The notes beneath the pieces were generated by a model that saw only the letters and a program-made list of their open reading frames with translations, was not told the DNA's origin and did no database searches. A stretch of DNA of 64,000 nucleotides, from positions 1-64,000 of the forward strand of contig WTGY01000020.1 in assembly GCA_011523365.1 (NCBI GenBank), given 5' to 3'. The stretch comes from Caldilineaceae bacterium (GTDB lineage: Bacteria; Chloroflexota; Anaerolineae; Caldilineales; Caldilineaceae). Below, piece by piece: positions 28,518 to 37,844 of the stretch. How positions within the stretch are numbered: position 1 is the first letter of the stretch; every line of letters starts with the position of its first letter. Both the position numbers and the translations under genes were made by a program.

Positions 28518-29456
28518 TCAGTTGGAAACGGCTCCCCTGCCGGCGCGGGCAAGGGTGAACTGAAGCACGGACATGCCGATGATCACCAGGACGAGCACGA
28601 GCGCGATGGCGGTAGCGTATCCATGCTGTGTACGGGCGCCTCCCAGGCCGAGCTGGTAGATGTAGGTGACCACAGTCTCCGAGCTGTGGAAGGGCCCTCC
28701 TCCGGTCAATGTGTAAACGAGATCGAAGACGCGCATGGCGTCGATCGAGGTGATCACCGAGGCAACGACGAGCACTTCGCGCAGCAGAGGGATCGTGATC
28801 CTCGTTGTCAGTTGCCATGCCGTGGCCCCGTCAAGGCGGGCGCTCTCCTGCAGTTCACGCGGGATGGCTTGCAGGCCGGCGATAAGCAGGAACATGGTGA
28901 ACCCAAAATTGCGCCAAATATGGACTGCGATGACGACGAAGACGTTAAGCGTGGTGGTGCCGAGCCAGCCGAATCTGGGCCCGTCGAGGCCGACGGCACG
29001 CAGCAGGATGTCGACAATGCCGATGGTCGGATCGAGCAGAAAGTTGAAGAGGATCCCAATGACCACGAGCGAGATCACGAAGGGAACGAAGAAGATGCTG
29101 CGAAACAACCTGGCAAACCTGGGTCCCGACTCCAAAATGATGGCGAAGAGGAGGGCGACGCCGACCTGGACGAGGAGGCAACAGGCAACGAAGAGAAAAC
29201 TGTTGCGGAACGCGCCCCAAAAGAACTCGTCACCGGCCATTTGAATGAAGTTTTCCAGACCGGTGAACCTGAGCGTGGAGAAGCTGATGCCTGTCCAGTC
29301 GGTAAAGCCGATCACCACCGTGCCGAAGAGCGGCAGGATGAGAAAGACTGTGTAGAAGAAGAAGGCGGGCGCTATGAGGAACAGCGCGAAGCGTCCATCA
29401 TAGCGTCCCGTTTGCGGGCCCTTTTCTGACCCGCCCGTCAGCGTAGAGCGCCGCAT
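28518..29456 (-). CDS. Sugar ABC transporter permease, MalF-type (pair 2)
   Basis: A 312-residue CUT1 permease. The EAA loop is ELQESARLDGATAWQLTTRITIP, and about six transmembrane helices are predicted. AAGGAG upstream supports the ATG at 29456. It lies 49 bases downstream of the binding-protein gene 29506-30876, the normal binding-protein, MalF, MalG order, so these three probably form one importer. Confidence 0.9.
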   Translation of the reverse strand: MRRSTLTGGSEKGPQTGRYDGRFALFLIAPAFFFYTVFLILPLFGTVVIGFTDWTGISFSTLRFTGLENFIQMAGDEFFWGAFRNSFLFVACCLLVQVGVALLFAIILESGPRFARLFRSIFFVPFVISLVVIGILFNFLLDPTIGIVDILLRAVGLDGPRFGWLGTTTLNVFVVIAVHIWRNFGFTMFLLIAGLQAIPRELQESARLDGATAWQLTTRITIPLLREVLVVASVITSIDAMRVFDLVYTLTGGGPFHSSETVVTYIYQLGLGGARTQHGYATAIALVLVLVIIGMSVLQFTLARAGRGAVSN

Positions 29457-29505
29457 TCCTACTCCTTGTCAGGAGGAGCTGCAAGCATTCTTCCTGCAGC
29501 GAGGG

Positions 29506-30876
29506 CTACATGCGTGCCTCGCGCCACTCGAGCACCAGATTTTCGGCGCGTTCGGCAGCCTCTTCGGGCGAGAGCGCGCCGCTCAATACACCGCTGGAGC
29601 CGTGCCACAGGATCTCCTGGCCGATGTTGTAGTCCATAGCCCGCTCGATCATGATGGTCAGCGCAGGAGCGTTGTCCAGAAGATCGATGAGCCGGGATGA
29701 CTCCGGCCGCAGATTTTCCATCGGCGTCGAGAGGGGCATGGGAGGCGCCTCGCCGGGCAGATGTTTGTACCAGATCCTATGCGGGTCTTCGGATTGCAGG
29801 TACCACTTGACGAACACCTGGGCTTCTGCGGGATGTGCCGATTCCTTGGGCACGATCAGCGTGCGGGCGTTGAAAGAGACCTCGTCGGCGTTGCTTTCGG
29901 CGATATCGTCGATAGCCGGCATGAGCATGAACTGGAGGTCGATCTGTGGATTTTCCTGTGCAAACCATTCACCCAGCAACCATCCGCCGGTCTGAAAGAA
30001 AGCGCCGTCACCGCGGAAGAGCTTGCCAAAGGCGGCGGGATAGTCGTCGGAGAGCACGCCCCTGGAGTAGTATTCACTGTCCAGGAGCTCCTTGATCAGT
30101 TCCCAAACCCTTACGCCGGCCGGGTCGGTGAATCGCAGGTCGGACTCATGGTTGACATCGAGGCCGCGTAGGAAGAGATCGACCGAGCCTTTAACGCCAA
30201 AGGTCCTGATGTAAAGGTGCTGGGCCCAGTGGCCGCCGGGCCACGCGTTCTTAGCGCCAATCAGGACTGGCGTGACACCGGCATGCTGAAACGTATGGCA
30301 AGCGTCGGTGAAGGCGCTCCAGGTAGTCAGAGTAGCTGGATCGACGCCGTGCTCGTCGAGAATGCCAGCGTTGTAGTACATGAGGTTGGCGACAGTCATG
30401 GCCCAAGGCGCGCCCCAGTAGCGGCCCTTGTAGAGGACCGAGTCGAGGGCATCGGGGTAGATGGCTCCCTTGCTTTCCTCGACGACGTCGGTCAGGTCCA
30501 GGAGCTGGTCGGCCTCAATGAAGGCGGAAAGCGCTCCGGGACCGGCGTCGGTCTGCAGGAAATCGGGCACGGCGCCACCGGCGAAGGCGGTCTTGGTGGC
30601 CTGCTCGTATGCCAGGCCGGAGAATCCGCTGTGAGTGACGTGGATGCCCGGGTTGGCGCTGTTGAAGCTTTCGACGATTTCGTCCATCGCGCCCAACCAG
30701 GGGACGGTCGCCATTTCAGTCCACATTTCAAGCTCAGCGACCATCTTGTCCGGCGAATCAGATGCCATATCGGAAGAGTCGGCAGGGGCTGCAACCGGCT
30801 GGCAGGCGGCCAACAAGCCGACTCCGGCCGCGCCTGTGGCGGCTTTCAGAAAGCTTCGTCTGCTCAGATCGTTCAT
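29506..30876 (-). CDS. Sugar ABC transporter substrate-binding lipoprotein (system 2)
   Basis: A 456-residue extracellular-solute-binding protein, family 1. The N-terminus has twin arginines (LSRRSFLKAA) followed by the lipobox LLAA-C, so it is exported by Tat and lipidated. The start at 30876 is fixed by GGAGGT just upstream; an extension to 30933 lacks such a site. Two-lobed binding-protein features include the sugar-binding region GGAVPDFLQTDAG near residue 100. It serves the adjacent MalF/MalG pair 2. The ligand is not predictable, but carbohydrate is expected. Confidence 0.9.
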   Translation of the reverse strand: MNDLSRRSFLKAATGAAGVGLLAACQPVAAPADSSDMASDSPDKMVAELEMWTEMATVPWLGAMDEIVESFNSANPGIHVTHSGFSGLAYEQATKTAFAGGAVPDFLQTDAGPGALSAFIEADQLLDLTDVVEESKGAIYPDALDSVLYKGRYWGAPWAMTVANLMYYNAGILDEHGVDPATLTTWSAFTDACHTFQHAGVTPVLIGAKNAWPGGHWAQHLYIRTFGVKGSVDLFLRGLDVNHESDLRFTDPAGVRVWELIKELLDSEYYSRGVLSDDYPAAFGKLFRGDGAFFQTGGWLLGEWFAQENPQIDLQFMLMPAIDDIAESNADEVSFNARTLIVPKESAHPAEAQVFVKWYLQSEDPHRIWYKHLPGEAPPMPLSTPMENLRPESSRLIDLLDNAPALTIMIERAMDYNIGQEILWHGSSGVLSGALSPEEAAERAENLVLEWREARM

Positions 30877-31210
30877 TTCTACCTCCAGAGTGGTGGGTGT
30901 GGGTCGGATCACGCGTATTGCAGGCTTAACCAAGGCGAAATCCAGGCAGGTTCTGGACGGTGATCGTCCTCAGCGCTTCAGTCGGCCCAAATGCCGCCAG
31001 ACGGCGTATCCATGGGCGCATATAATGAATTGCCAGCGGGCAAGATGTCAGCTAAGGAAGGGACCGACCCGAGCAATCCACTCTTATTGGTAATGGTGAG
31101 AACGGCTGAATCTGTGAACGTGCCGCTTACATGAACAGGACCAGCAGAGTTGGGGAGACGGGGGCGAATCGCCCCCGATCCCAGATTCAATTCGTGTTTG
31201 CGGCGCGAGG
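30877..31210. other. Gap between the two binding-protein genes, with a 19-bp palindrome
   Basis: No gene is supported here. At 31159-31177 there is a near-perfect palindrome, CGGGGGCGA-A-TCGCCCCCG, 34 bases past the stop of the upstream binding protein. It could be a stabilising 3' hairpin or weak terminator that makes binding protein more abundant than permeases. No T-run follows. Confidence 0.5.
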
Positions 31211-32581
31211 CTAGTTGTACTTGTCGATGATTCGCTGTACTTCGGCCTCGGCGGCGGCCATGAGTACGCCCAGGTCCTCATCGGTATGCACGGCCAGGTC
31301 CCACAACTCGTACATGGATTGCTGGGCCTCCTGCGCGCCTTTGAACAGGGCCCAGAAGCGCGTGTTGGTGGCGTAGGCGGGCATTTCTCCGGCGATTTCC
31401 ATGAACTCCTTGCCAGCGATCGCATCGAGCCAGCGCTGGTCGGCGAAGTGACTCTTGGTGAAGGGGAAGTAGCCGGTCTCGAGGCAGAATTCGAGATAGG
31501 GATCCCCGAGCGCCCACCACTCTGAGAACTCGTAGGCGGCGGCTTCGCGATTCTTGTCGTCCTGGACAGGCATCCACAGCTCTTTGTCGTACCAGGGGGT
31601 TGCGGTAATCTGATGCACGGGATGGCTGGGTGTGTATAGGGCGCCAAGCCCACCTTCTCCGATCTGCTTTTCGAAGTCGAGCAGACCCCAGTTTCCGACT
31701 TCCTGGAAAACGACTTTGCCGGAAACGAGACCCTTTTCGGGCGGCTTCTCGGTGGCGGCCCCGCTGGCATAGGCGTCGCGCAAGTATTGGAGGGAATCGC
31801 GGACACCGTCGTTGTTGATAGTGGCTTTTGTGCGAGTTTCGTCAACGTAGAGCTGGCCGGCGGTCCAGGGCAGGTATTCCTGGATGGCGAAGTGCTGCCA
31901 GTAGGCGACACCCCAGATGTCGACCTCGTTGGAGTCGAAACCATCTTCATCCGGGCGCTTGCCATTGACATCGCGGGTAACTGCGACACCCCATTCGATG
32001 AGTTCGTCCCAGGTCCAATCCTTAGGCGGCGGATCCATGCCGGATTCTTCCAGGGCGGCGACGTTGTAGGCAAAGAGAACGACGACCTGCTCGTAGGGCA
32101 TGCCCCAGAAGTGGCCGCCGACGGTCGGCGGGGCGTAGATGGCTTCGATACCATCGACAAAGTCGTCGAAGTCGACCCCGGCGGCCTCCATGTACTCCTG
32201 CTGGTTGACGATGAGGCCCTCGTCAATGGCCTGGATGACAGAGGTGTAGCCGGCCCAGAACAGATCGGGCGCCGTGCCGGCGGCGAGGTCAGCCTGCACA
32301 CGGGACATCTCATAGCCAGTCTTGAGTTCCACCTGAACGTCCGTGCCCGGAACCATCGAGTCGTAGCGTTCGAGGATCAGTCGCTGGTTGCCTCCGAGCA
32401 TGTTTGTGTCCGGGTGCGGATAGGTATAAACGATCGAATAGCCTTCAGCGGCGGGCATGTCGCCGTCGTCGGACTCTGCGCCGGGTGCGGCCGCCGGCCC
32501 GCAGGCGGCCAGGAAGGCTCCGGCAGTCGTGACGCCGGACAAGGCAAGGAAGTCACGTCGGCTTACGGTGCGCTTGATCAT
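31211..32581 (-). CDS. Sugar ABC transporter substrate-binding lipoprotein (system 1)
   Basis: A 456-residue family 1 solute-binding protein with a Tat-type lipoprotein signal: twin arginine SRRDFLAL and lipobox FLAA-C. AGGAGAG precedes the ATG. It is the first gene of the six-gene minus-strand cluster, with its own strong promoter at 32675-32703. Its pairing with permease pair 1 is inferred from the remaining components. It has little visible similarity to the neighbouring binding protein beyond the fold. Confidence 0.9.
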   Translation of the reverse strand: MIKRTVSRRDFLALSGVTTAGAFLAACGPAAAPGAESDDGDMPAAEGYSIVYTYPHPDTNMLGGNQRLILERYDSMVPGTDVQVELKTGYEMSRVQADLAAGTAPDLFWAGYTSVIQAIDEGLIVNQQEYMEAAGVDFDDFVDGIEAIYAPPTVGGHFWGMPYEQVVVLFAYNVAALEESGMDPPPKDWTWDELIEWGVAVTRDVNGKRPDEDGFDSNEVDIWGVAYWQHFAIQEYLPWTAGQLYVDETRTKATINNDGVRDSLQYLRDAYASGAATEKPPEKGLVSGKVVFQEVGNWGLLDFEKQIGEGGLGALYTPSHPVHQITATPWYDKELWMPVQDDKNREAAAYEFSEWWALGDPYLEFCLETGYFPFTKSHFADQRWLDAIAGKEFMEIAGEMPAYATNTRFWALFKGAQEAQQSMYELWDLAVHTDEDLGVLMAAAEAEVQRIIDKYN

Positions 32582-32674
32582 GTTGCTCTCCTGTGGGTGA
32601 CAAGCGATGGAAGTCCTTCAAGTCAACGATCGAAGTATACGCAGTCAGTTCCTGCCGTGGAGAAAACTGACAAC

Positions 32675-32703
32675 AATATAGAATAGGGATTTGGCCGTGT
32701 CAA
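32675..32703 (-). promoter_or_regulatory. Consensus promoter of the sugar ABC cluster
   Basis: On the minus strand TTGACA (32703-32698), a 17-base spacer and TATATT (32680-32675). The expected start is near 32668, giving a leader of about 87 bases. The same box pair and spacing precede the other substrate-binding gene at 60502. Confidence 0.75.
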
Positions 32704-32850
32704 GTGCGCATTTTCCGTCGCAGTTGTGCGTGATCAGAATTTCATTGGACTGGCATCTGATGTTGTGAGATCGGGATGGGAAGGGTTGTTGGCGACGAAG
32801 CGTTTCATGTTATGTCGGGGACTTCCAGCCCATTGACTTTTCGCGGTTGC

Positions 32851-32878
32851 TTGTCTTCTTCAGGACTGATGTTACAAT
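32851..32878 (+). promoter_or_regulatory. Promoter of the MFS transporter
   Basis: TTGTCT at 32851-32856 and TACAAT at 32873-32878 with a 16-base spacer, divergent from the sugar ABC promoter. The leader would be about 80 bases. The 32582-32966 gap holds these two promoters and no gene. Confidence 0.45.
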
Positions 32879-32966
32879 CAGCCGATACCCACATTACTTT
32901 CCCTCGCAGGTTGTCTACTTGCCCTGAGGCGGTAACAGCAGAGACCACACAGGAACAGATTTTTCC

Positions 32967-34184
32967 ATGTCAGCTACAATAGACCGGCCCGCCGATCCAG
33001 CAACCGACCAAGTTGACCCGTCGGAAAGTAAGGAGTTTCAGACCCGAGAGGTGTTGACGATTGTATCTGGCCACTTCGTCCATGACATTTTCACCGCGTT
33101 TGTGCCGCCTTTACTTCCGCTGATTCGCGCGAGGCTGGCAGCCGATTACGCGGCGATCGGTGGCCTGGCGGTCTTTATGCAGGTTCCCAGCCTGCTACAG
33201 CCGTTCATAGGCCATGCGGCCGACAGGATCAGTTTGCGTTACTTCATCATCCTGGCTCCGGCAGTGACGGCCACGGTGTGTAGTTTGCTGGGGCTGGCGA
33301 ACAGTTATGTGCTCCTAGCCCTGTTACTGTTCGTGGGAGGTCTGAGCTCTGCTGTTTTTCATGCGCCGGCACCGGCCATGATAGGGCGCATTTCAGGCAA
33401 CCGGGTGGGCACTGGCATGAGCTTCTTCATGGCGGCCGGAGAACTGGGGCGCACTGTGGGCCCTCTGTTGGTTATAGCAGCCGTCAGCTGGTTTGGGCTT
33501 GAAGGGATATGGCGGGTGGCGGTGTTTGGCTGGATGGCGTCGGTTTTCCTTTTCTGGCGACTGCGCGGGGTCTCGGCGAGGCCTGCACCGGGCAGGTTGC
33601 TTTCCCTGCGGCAGATGTTGCCGGCTGCGCGAAAGGTCTATCCTCCTCTACTCTGGATCATGGCAGCACGAGTCTTCATGTCGATTTCGATGACAACCTA
33701 TTTGCCGATTTTCATGCAGGACGTAAAGGGTTATGAGTTCGAGATTGCGGGGCTTTCGTTAACGCTTTTGGAAGGGGCGGGTGTATTGGGCGCCCTGACC
33801 ATGGGGACAGCCAGCGACTGGTTGGGGCGCAGACGGATCCTGCTTGTTCTCTTCCTGATGTCACCTATCCTCTTTCTGGGATTCCTGAACAGTTCAGGCT
33901 GGATGCTGTTCGCATTTCTGTTGCCAGTTGGATTTACGATGCTTTCGCCATCTGCCGTGTTGCTGGCGGTTGTGCAGGACAGTTTTCCACAGAATCGGGC
34001 GCTGGCAAACGGTCTCTTTCTGATGGCCAATTTCGTTATCCGGTCGCCGGCGCTGTGGCTGCTGGGCAGCGTAGCGGACAGGTTCGGGCTCGAAAACGCA
34101 TTCCTGATGAGCGGATTGATCGCCTTTGTTGGCGTGCCTGCGATACTGAGGCTGCCGGAGCGCCGCAGGGAAAATGAGGAATAA
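32967..34184 (+). CDS. MFS transporter, fosmidomycin-resistance (Fsr)-like
   Basis: A 405-residue major-facilitator protein with 12 predicted transmembrane helices. The first helix GHFVHDIFTAFVPPLLPLI and the later SSAVFHAPAPAMIGRISGNRVG resemble Fsr-type exporters, in which the second motif sits in helix 4. The central loop (about 205-220) is short. It is divergent from the sugar ABC cluster and could export a small metabolite or drug. The substrate is unproven. Confidence 0.75.
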   Translation: MSATIDRPADPATDQVDPSESKEFQTREVLTIVSGHFVHDIFTAFVPPLLPLIRARLAADYAAIGGLAVFMQVPSLLQPFIGHAADRISLRYFIILAPAVTATVCSLLGLANSYVLLALLLFVGGLSSAVFHAPAPAMIGRISGNRVGTGMSFFMAAGELGRTVGPLLVIAAVSWFGLEGIWRVAVFGWMASVFLFWRLRGVSARPAPGRLLSLRQMLPAARKVYPPLLWIMAARVFMSISMTTYLPIFMQDVKGYEFEIAGLSLTLLEGAGVLGALTMGTASDWLGRRRILLVLFLMSPILFLGFLNSSGWMLFAFLLPVGFTMLSPSAVLLAVVQDSFPQNRALANGLFLMANFVIRSPALWLLGSVADRFGLENAFLMSGLIAFVGVPAILRLPERRRENEE

Positions 34185-34227
34185 CGGCTTGTCGACTGCG
34201 GCGGCGTTCCAATCTTGGGCACCGAAA

Positions 34228-34605
34228 TCAGGAAAAGATCTGCCAGAGGCGGGGTAGGAAGATGATCAAGCCGGCAGCGACGCTGCCCACAGCGGCTACC
34301 AGGACCGCGCCAGCGGCCGTGTCCTTCGCAACCTTGGCGAGTGAATGCGGTTCAGGAGAGTCCAGATCCACCAATGCCTCGACGGCGGTGTTGAGCAGCT
34401 CCAGGCCGATGACCAGCGCGATCAGGGTGACGACTACGGCCCACTCTATCAGGCTGATACGGAGGACGAACCCGGCGATGGCGACTGCGACGGCGATCGT
34501 GATGTGAATGCGGAGATTACGCTGGCTGCGAAGGGCGTGACGCACACCGGCAAGGGCGAAGGCAAGACTCTGCCAGAAACTCCCGGCACGGGCGGGGGGC
34601 TTCAT
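34228..34605 (-). CDS. dgkA: Diacylglycerol/undecaprenol kinase
   Basis: A 125-residue small integral-membrane lipid kinase with three hydrophobic helices. The family motif is present as ELLNTAVEALVD and AKDTAAGAVL, carrying the catalytic and metal-binding acidic residues. In Gram-positive-type bacteria this family phosphorylates undecaprenol; which lipid is used here is not determinable. Its ATG immediately follows the ybeY stop (TAG-ATG), an arrangement common across bacteria. Confidence 0.9.
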   Translation of the reverse strand: MKPPARAGSFWQSLAFALAGVRHALRSQRNLRIHITIAVAVAIAGFVLRISLIEWAVVVTLIALVIGLELLNTAVEALVDLDSPEPHSLAKVAKDTAAGAVLVAAVGSVAAGLIIFLPRLWQIFS

Positions 34606-35205
34606 CTACCAGCTCGCCGCGGTCAGGCGAGGCGTGAGATCGTCGCCGGTAAGTGAACTGAGGATTTCAGTCTGCTTACGCCACATTTCGGCCTGCCGCG
34701 ATTCGGTGTCATGGTCGTAGCCAAGCAGGTGCAGCGTACCGTGGACCACCAGTAGCTGCAGTTCTGCGGCAAGTGAATGGCCGTAGCGCTCGGATTGGCG
34801 ACAGGCATAGGGGAAGGCCAGAAGCAGGTCGCCCAGGTCGGCGTCCAGTTCGGCGGCCAGGGCGTCTGGCATCTCTCCTGAGAGAGTCAGTCCTTCGTGG
34901 ACGGCGAAACTCAACACATCGGTTGGGGCATCTTGCTGGCGAAATATACGATTGTACCTCAGTAGCTCATCGTCGTTCACCACCAGAATTGAAAGCGTGA
35001 GTCCACCGCGCTCACAGGCGTGCAGCGTCGCCCGTGCGGCTTCTGCCAGCCAAGATTCTTCCACGCACGCCTGAAACTGCTGATCGATTTGAATTAGAAA
35101 CTGCGCGTTTGTCATCAGATTCGCCAAACCGGAGGCACTGTTCGTGCCGCTTACTATCTGAGCAGACAGCAGGTCTTGGATTGCAAAGTCATGGGCTTCA
35201 GACAT
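34606..35205 (-). CDS. ybeY: Endoribonuclease YbeY
   Basis: A 199-residue rRNA-maturation and quality-control metalloprotein. The zinc motif reads HGTLHLLGYDHD near residues 155-166, and DVLSFAVHE is the other conserved block. The N-terminal 30 residues exceed the usual length; ATG at 35115 would give a canonical 169-residue protein, but the strong promoter at 35222-35249 favours 35205. Overlapping function with dgkA is not expected; they are simply co-transcribed. Confidence 0.9.
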   Translation of the reverse strand: MSEAHDFAIQDLLSAQIVSGTNSASGLANLMTNAQFLIQIDQQFQACVEESWLAEAARATLHACERGGLTLSILVVNDDELLRYNRIFRQQDAPTDVLSFAVHEGLTLSGEMPDALAAELDADLGDLLLAFPYACRQSERYGHSLAAELQLLVVHGTLHLLGYDHDTESRQAEMWRKQTEILSSLTGDDLTPRLTAASW

Positions 35206-35221
35206 AGTGCCATAGGGTATA

Positions 35222-35249
35222 ATTATACAGTTGGACTTGAATGGGGCAA
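35222..35249 (-). promoter_or_regulatory. Promoter of ybeY-dgkA
   Basis: TTGCCC (35249-35244), a 16-base spacer and TATAAT (35227-35222) on the minus strand. Transcription would start near 35215, about 10 bases before the ybeY ATG. Confidence 0.65.
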
Positions 35250-35283
35250 TTCAGGGTAGAAGCAACTACTAAGACATGTTCCG

Positions 35284-35580
35284 TGTGTGTACTGTGTGCG
35301 GTCTGTCTGGGCGGAATGTGCCTTCAGTATTTCTGCAGCGGGCTCGCGATGGTCATTGCGGTGAACGTTGGGTATGTATGGGAGTTGCCTCGCCTGTCTT
35401 GCCTGCGCTGGCATATACTCGGTACCCGCCAAGGCGGGGGTTGGGGGGTAAGCCCGGCCGCCGCGAGACGACAACTTCAAATTCGCCACACATTGCTACG
35501 GCGCGGACAGGAGAGGGGGCGTTGCGGGGGCGGAGCCCCCGCACAAGGGAGGGCCGAATAGGCCCGACCGCCCAAATGCG
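35284..35580 (+). repeat. About 300-bp dispersed repeat, copy C
   Basis: The left part (35284-35440) aligns with 45394-45540, including GTGCGGTCTG, TGGGCGGAATGT and CGCCTGTCTTGCCTGCGCTG. The right part (35512-35576) is the palindromic element with stem GCGGGGGC/GCCCCCGC, ending GGCCCGACCGCCCAAA. ORFs across it are not protein-like. The gap 35206-35755 contains only this element and the ybeY promoter. Confidence 0.8.
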
Positions 35581-35755
35581 AGGAGAGAGAAACATATTTC
35601 GCCATGCTGAATCATGAGCGCCATTTGGCAAGGACTTAGAAGTTACGGGTTGAAGCGATATCACCGCGGCTGAATTACATTGGGTTAGGGGTAGGCAGGA
35701 AGGTCAGCCGGTTGAAGGCCATGCCCTACAAGCGTTATTCGAAGGCAGCCAGACT

Positions 35756-37042
35756 ATGTTTTTTGACCAAGCCAAGATTCATGTGCAAGCGGGAGCTGGA
35801 GGCAACGGCATTGTTGCCTTTCGGCGCGAGAAGTTCGTGCCCATGGGAGGGCCCGCGGGCGGGAACGGCGGCCGGGGCGGAAATGTCTATATCGTGGCCG
35901 ACCCAAGGATGAACACGCTGCAACGGTTTCGGAGACAGGTCCATTTCCGTGCGGAACGCGGTAAGCACGGCGGCGGCACCAAGAAGGCGGGCGCGACCGG
36001 AGAGGACCTGCTGATTTCGGTGCCGGTTGGGACAGTCGCGCGCATCGCTGAAACTGACACGGTGGTAGCTGACCTGGTACGGGACGGGCAGCAGGCACTG
36101 GTCGCCAGGGGAGGCCGCGGGGGTCGAGGAAACGCTGCGTTCAAGAGCGGGCGCAACCGGGCACCGCGACTATCTGAGAATGGCGAAGTGGGGGAAGCGC
36201 GCTGGTTGGAGTTGGAATTGAAAATCGTGGCCGACGCAGGGATTGTAGGGGTGCCCAATGCTGGCAAATCAACATTGTTGAGCGTCATCAGTCAAGCCAC
36301 GCCCAAGATAGCCGACTATCCGTTCACGACGATTGTTCCCAACCTGGGCGTGGCGGAAGTGAGCCATGTCCAGATCGTGTTTGCCGACATTCCCGGTCTG
36401 CTGGAGGGCGCGCACGATGGTGTTGGTCTGGGATTGGAGTTTCTGCGTCATGTTGAACGCAGCCGGGTACTGGTCCATCTGCTGGACGGAGCGAGCCCTG
36501 ATCCGGCTGGTGACTATGAGGTCATCAACCAGGAGATGATGCTCTTCAACCCGACGCTGGCGAAGCGACCCCAGATGATCGTCCTAAACAAGATCGATCT
36601 TCCGCAGGCGCAGGAGATCCTGCCACAGTTACAGGACGCGCTGGCCGCTACAGGCTGCCCATTTTTTGCCATCAGTGCAGTGACCGGGGAGAACGTACAG
36701 CATCTCCTATACGAAGTTAAGGCACAACTGGATAGACTGCCGGCGACAATCCCAGCGGAGGAGGTGGAAGAGCTGCCGACGCTATCGCCAGTGGAAGACG
36801 AACGCTCATTTCAGGTCACCCGTTTGGAGGCGGATCTCTGGCAGGTGGAGGGCGTGGCAATCGAGCGGGTAGCACAGATGACAAACTGGGACTACTACGA
36901 GTCCGGGCTGCGGTTCCAGCGAATTCTGGGCGCGATGGGGATTTCCGATGCCTTGCGGGAACAAGGCGTTAGCGACGGAGATACGGTACTGTTTGGCGGA
37001 GTCGAATTGGTATGGGGATTCGAGAACGCCCTGGGGGAATGA
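35756..37042 (+). CDS. obg: Ribosome-assembly GTPase Obg
   Basis: A 428-residue essential-type GTPase acting in 50S subunit maturation and stress control. It has the Gly-rich Obg fold at 1-158 ([21 protein letters not shown]). The G domain carries GVPNAGKST (P-loop), [11 protein letters not shown] (switch II) and NKIDL (base recognition). A C-terminal OCT domain covers about 345-428. No strong ribosome-binding site is visible. It is followed by nadD, a common gene order. Confidence 0.96.
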   Translation: MFFDQAKIHVQAGAGGNGIVAFRREKFVPMGGPAGGNGGRGGNVYIVADPRMNTLQRFRRQVHFRAERGKHGGGTKKAGATGEDLLISVPVGTVARIAETDTVVADLVRDGQQALVARGGRGGRGNAAFKSGRNRAPRLSENGEVGEARWLELELKIVADAGIVGVPNAGKSTLLSVISQATPKIADYPFTTIVPNLGVAEVSHVQIVFADIPGLLEGAHDGVGLGLEFLRHVERSRVLVHLLDGASPDPAGDYEVINQEMMLFNPTLAKRPQMIVLNKIDLPQAQEILPQLQDALAATGCPFFAISAVTGENVQHLLYEVKAQLDRLPATIPAEEVEELPTLSPVEDERSFQVTRLEADLWQVEGVAIERVAQMTNWDYYESGLRFQRILGAMGISDALREQGVSDGDTVLFGGVELVWGFENALGE

Positions 37043-37142
37043 CGGCGACAGCGGCAAGCGCCCGGACGCAGGTTTTAGGTCACCCAAAGAGAGATAGAGA
37101 ATTGAGCAAGAGAACGCGGCGCGCGCCCAATACCGGTGGGGC

Positions 37143-37784
37143 GTGGGCATTCAAAGGATGAATTCAGGAGTCAGTCTGAACGGTAAACGGATTGGGGTAT
37201 TTGGAGGCACCTTCGATCCGATTCATATAGGCCATCTGATTCTGACAGAGGAGGCCCGGCATCAGTTGCGGTTGGACCAGATCGTTCTGGCGCCGGCCGG
37301 AGACCCTCCGCATAAGCCGGACAGTCCCATCTCTCCGCTACATCACCGGCTGGCTATGTGCCGCCTGGCGGTTGCCGGCGACAACGAGATCAGCATCAGT
37401 CTTATAGATGCAGACCGGCCCGGTCCCCACTACACATCGGATATGCTGCGGCTACTCCGCAAGAGGGCCGGGTCGGAGGCGCAACTCTTTTTTCTGATGG
37501 GGCTGGACAGTCTACGCGATCTGCCGAGCTGGCATGAGCCTGAATGGCTGGTGCACAATTGCCGGCTGGTTGCTCTACGCCGCCACGATGTAAAGATCGA
37601 CTGGGCCAAGCTGGAAGCGGAACTGCCCGGCGTGCGAGAGCGGGTGATCGTGCTAGATATGCCTGAATTGGATATTGCCAGCAGCGATTTGCGGGAACGG
37701 GTTCGGTCGGGTCAGCCGATTCGTTACCAGGTACCCCGCGAGGTTGAACGATACATACGTGAACAGGGTTTGTACCGGTCGTAA
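37143..37784 (+). CDS. nadD: Nicotinate-nucleotide adenylyltransferase
   Basis: A 213-residue enzyme making nicotinate adenine dinucleotide from nicotinate mononucleotide and ATP in NAD synthesis. The nucleotidyltransferase signature [12 protein letters not shown] (HxGH) is near residue 20, and the second motif is [13 protein letters not shown] near residue 176. The start may be GTG 37143 or ATG 37158; neither has a strong ribosome-binding site. It converges with the CtpA gene. Confidence 0.93.
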   Translation: MGIQRMNSGVSLNGKRIGVFGGTFDPIHIGHLILTEEARHQLRLDQIVLAPAGDPPHKPDSPISPLHHRLAMCRLAVAGDNEISISLIDADRPGPHYTSDMLRLLRKRAGSEAQLFFLMGLDSLRDLPSWHEPEWLVHNCRLVALRRHDVKIDWAKLEAELPGVRERVIVLDMPELDIASSDLRERVRSGQPIRYQVPREVERYIREQGLYRS

Positions 37785-37844
37785 GGGCAGAATCGAGGTA
37801 CGAACTGCAGGCGCCTTCCCTCTCGGAAAGACATTCCCTTGTGG

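Noticed and set aside
35276-35617. Plus-strand ORFs across the repeat before obg
   Set aside because: They coincide with a dispersed repeat, and the copy at 45394 does not preserve the frame.
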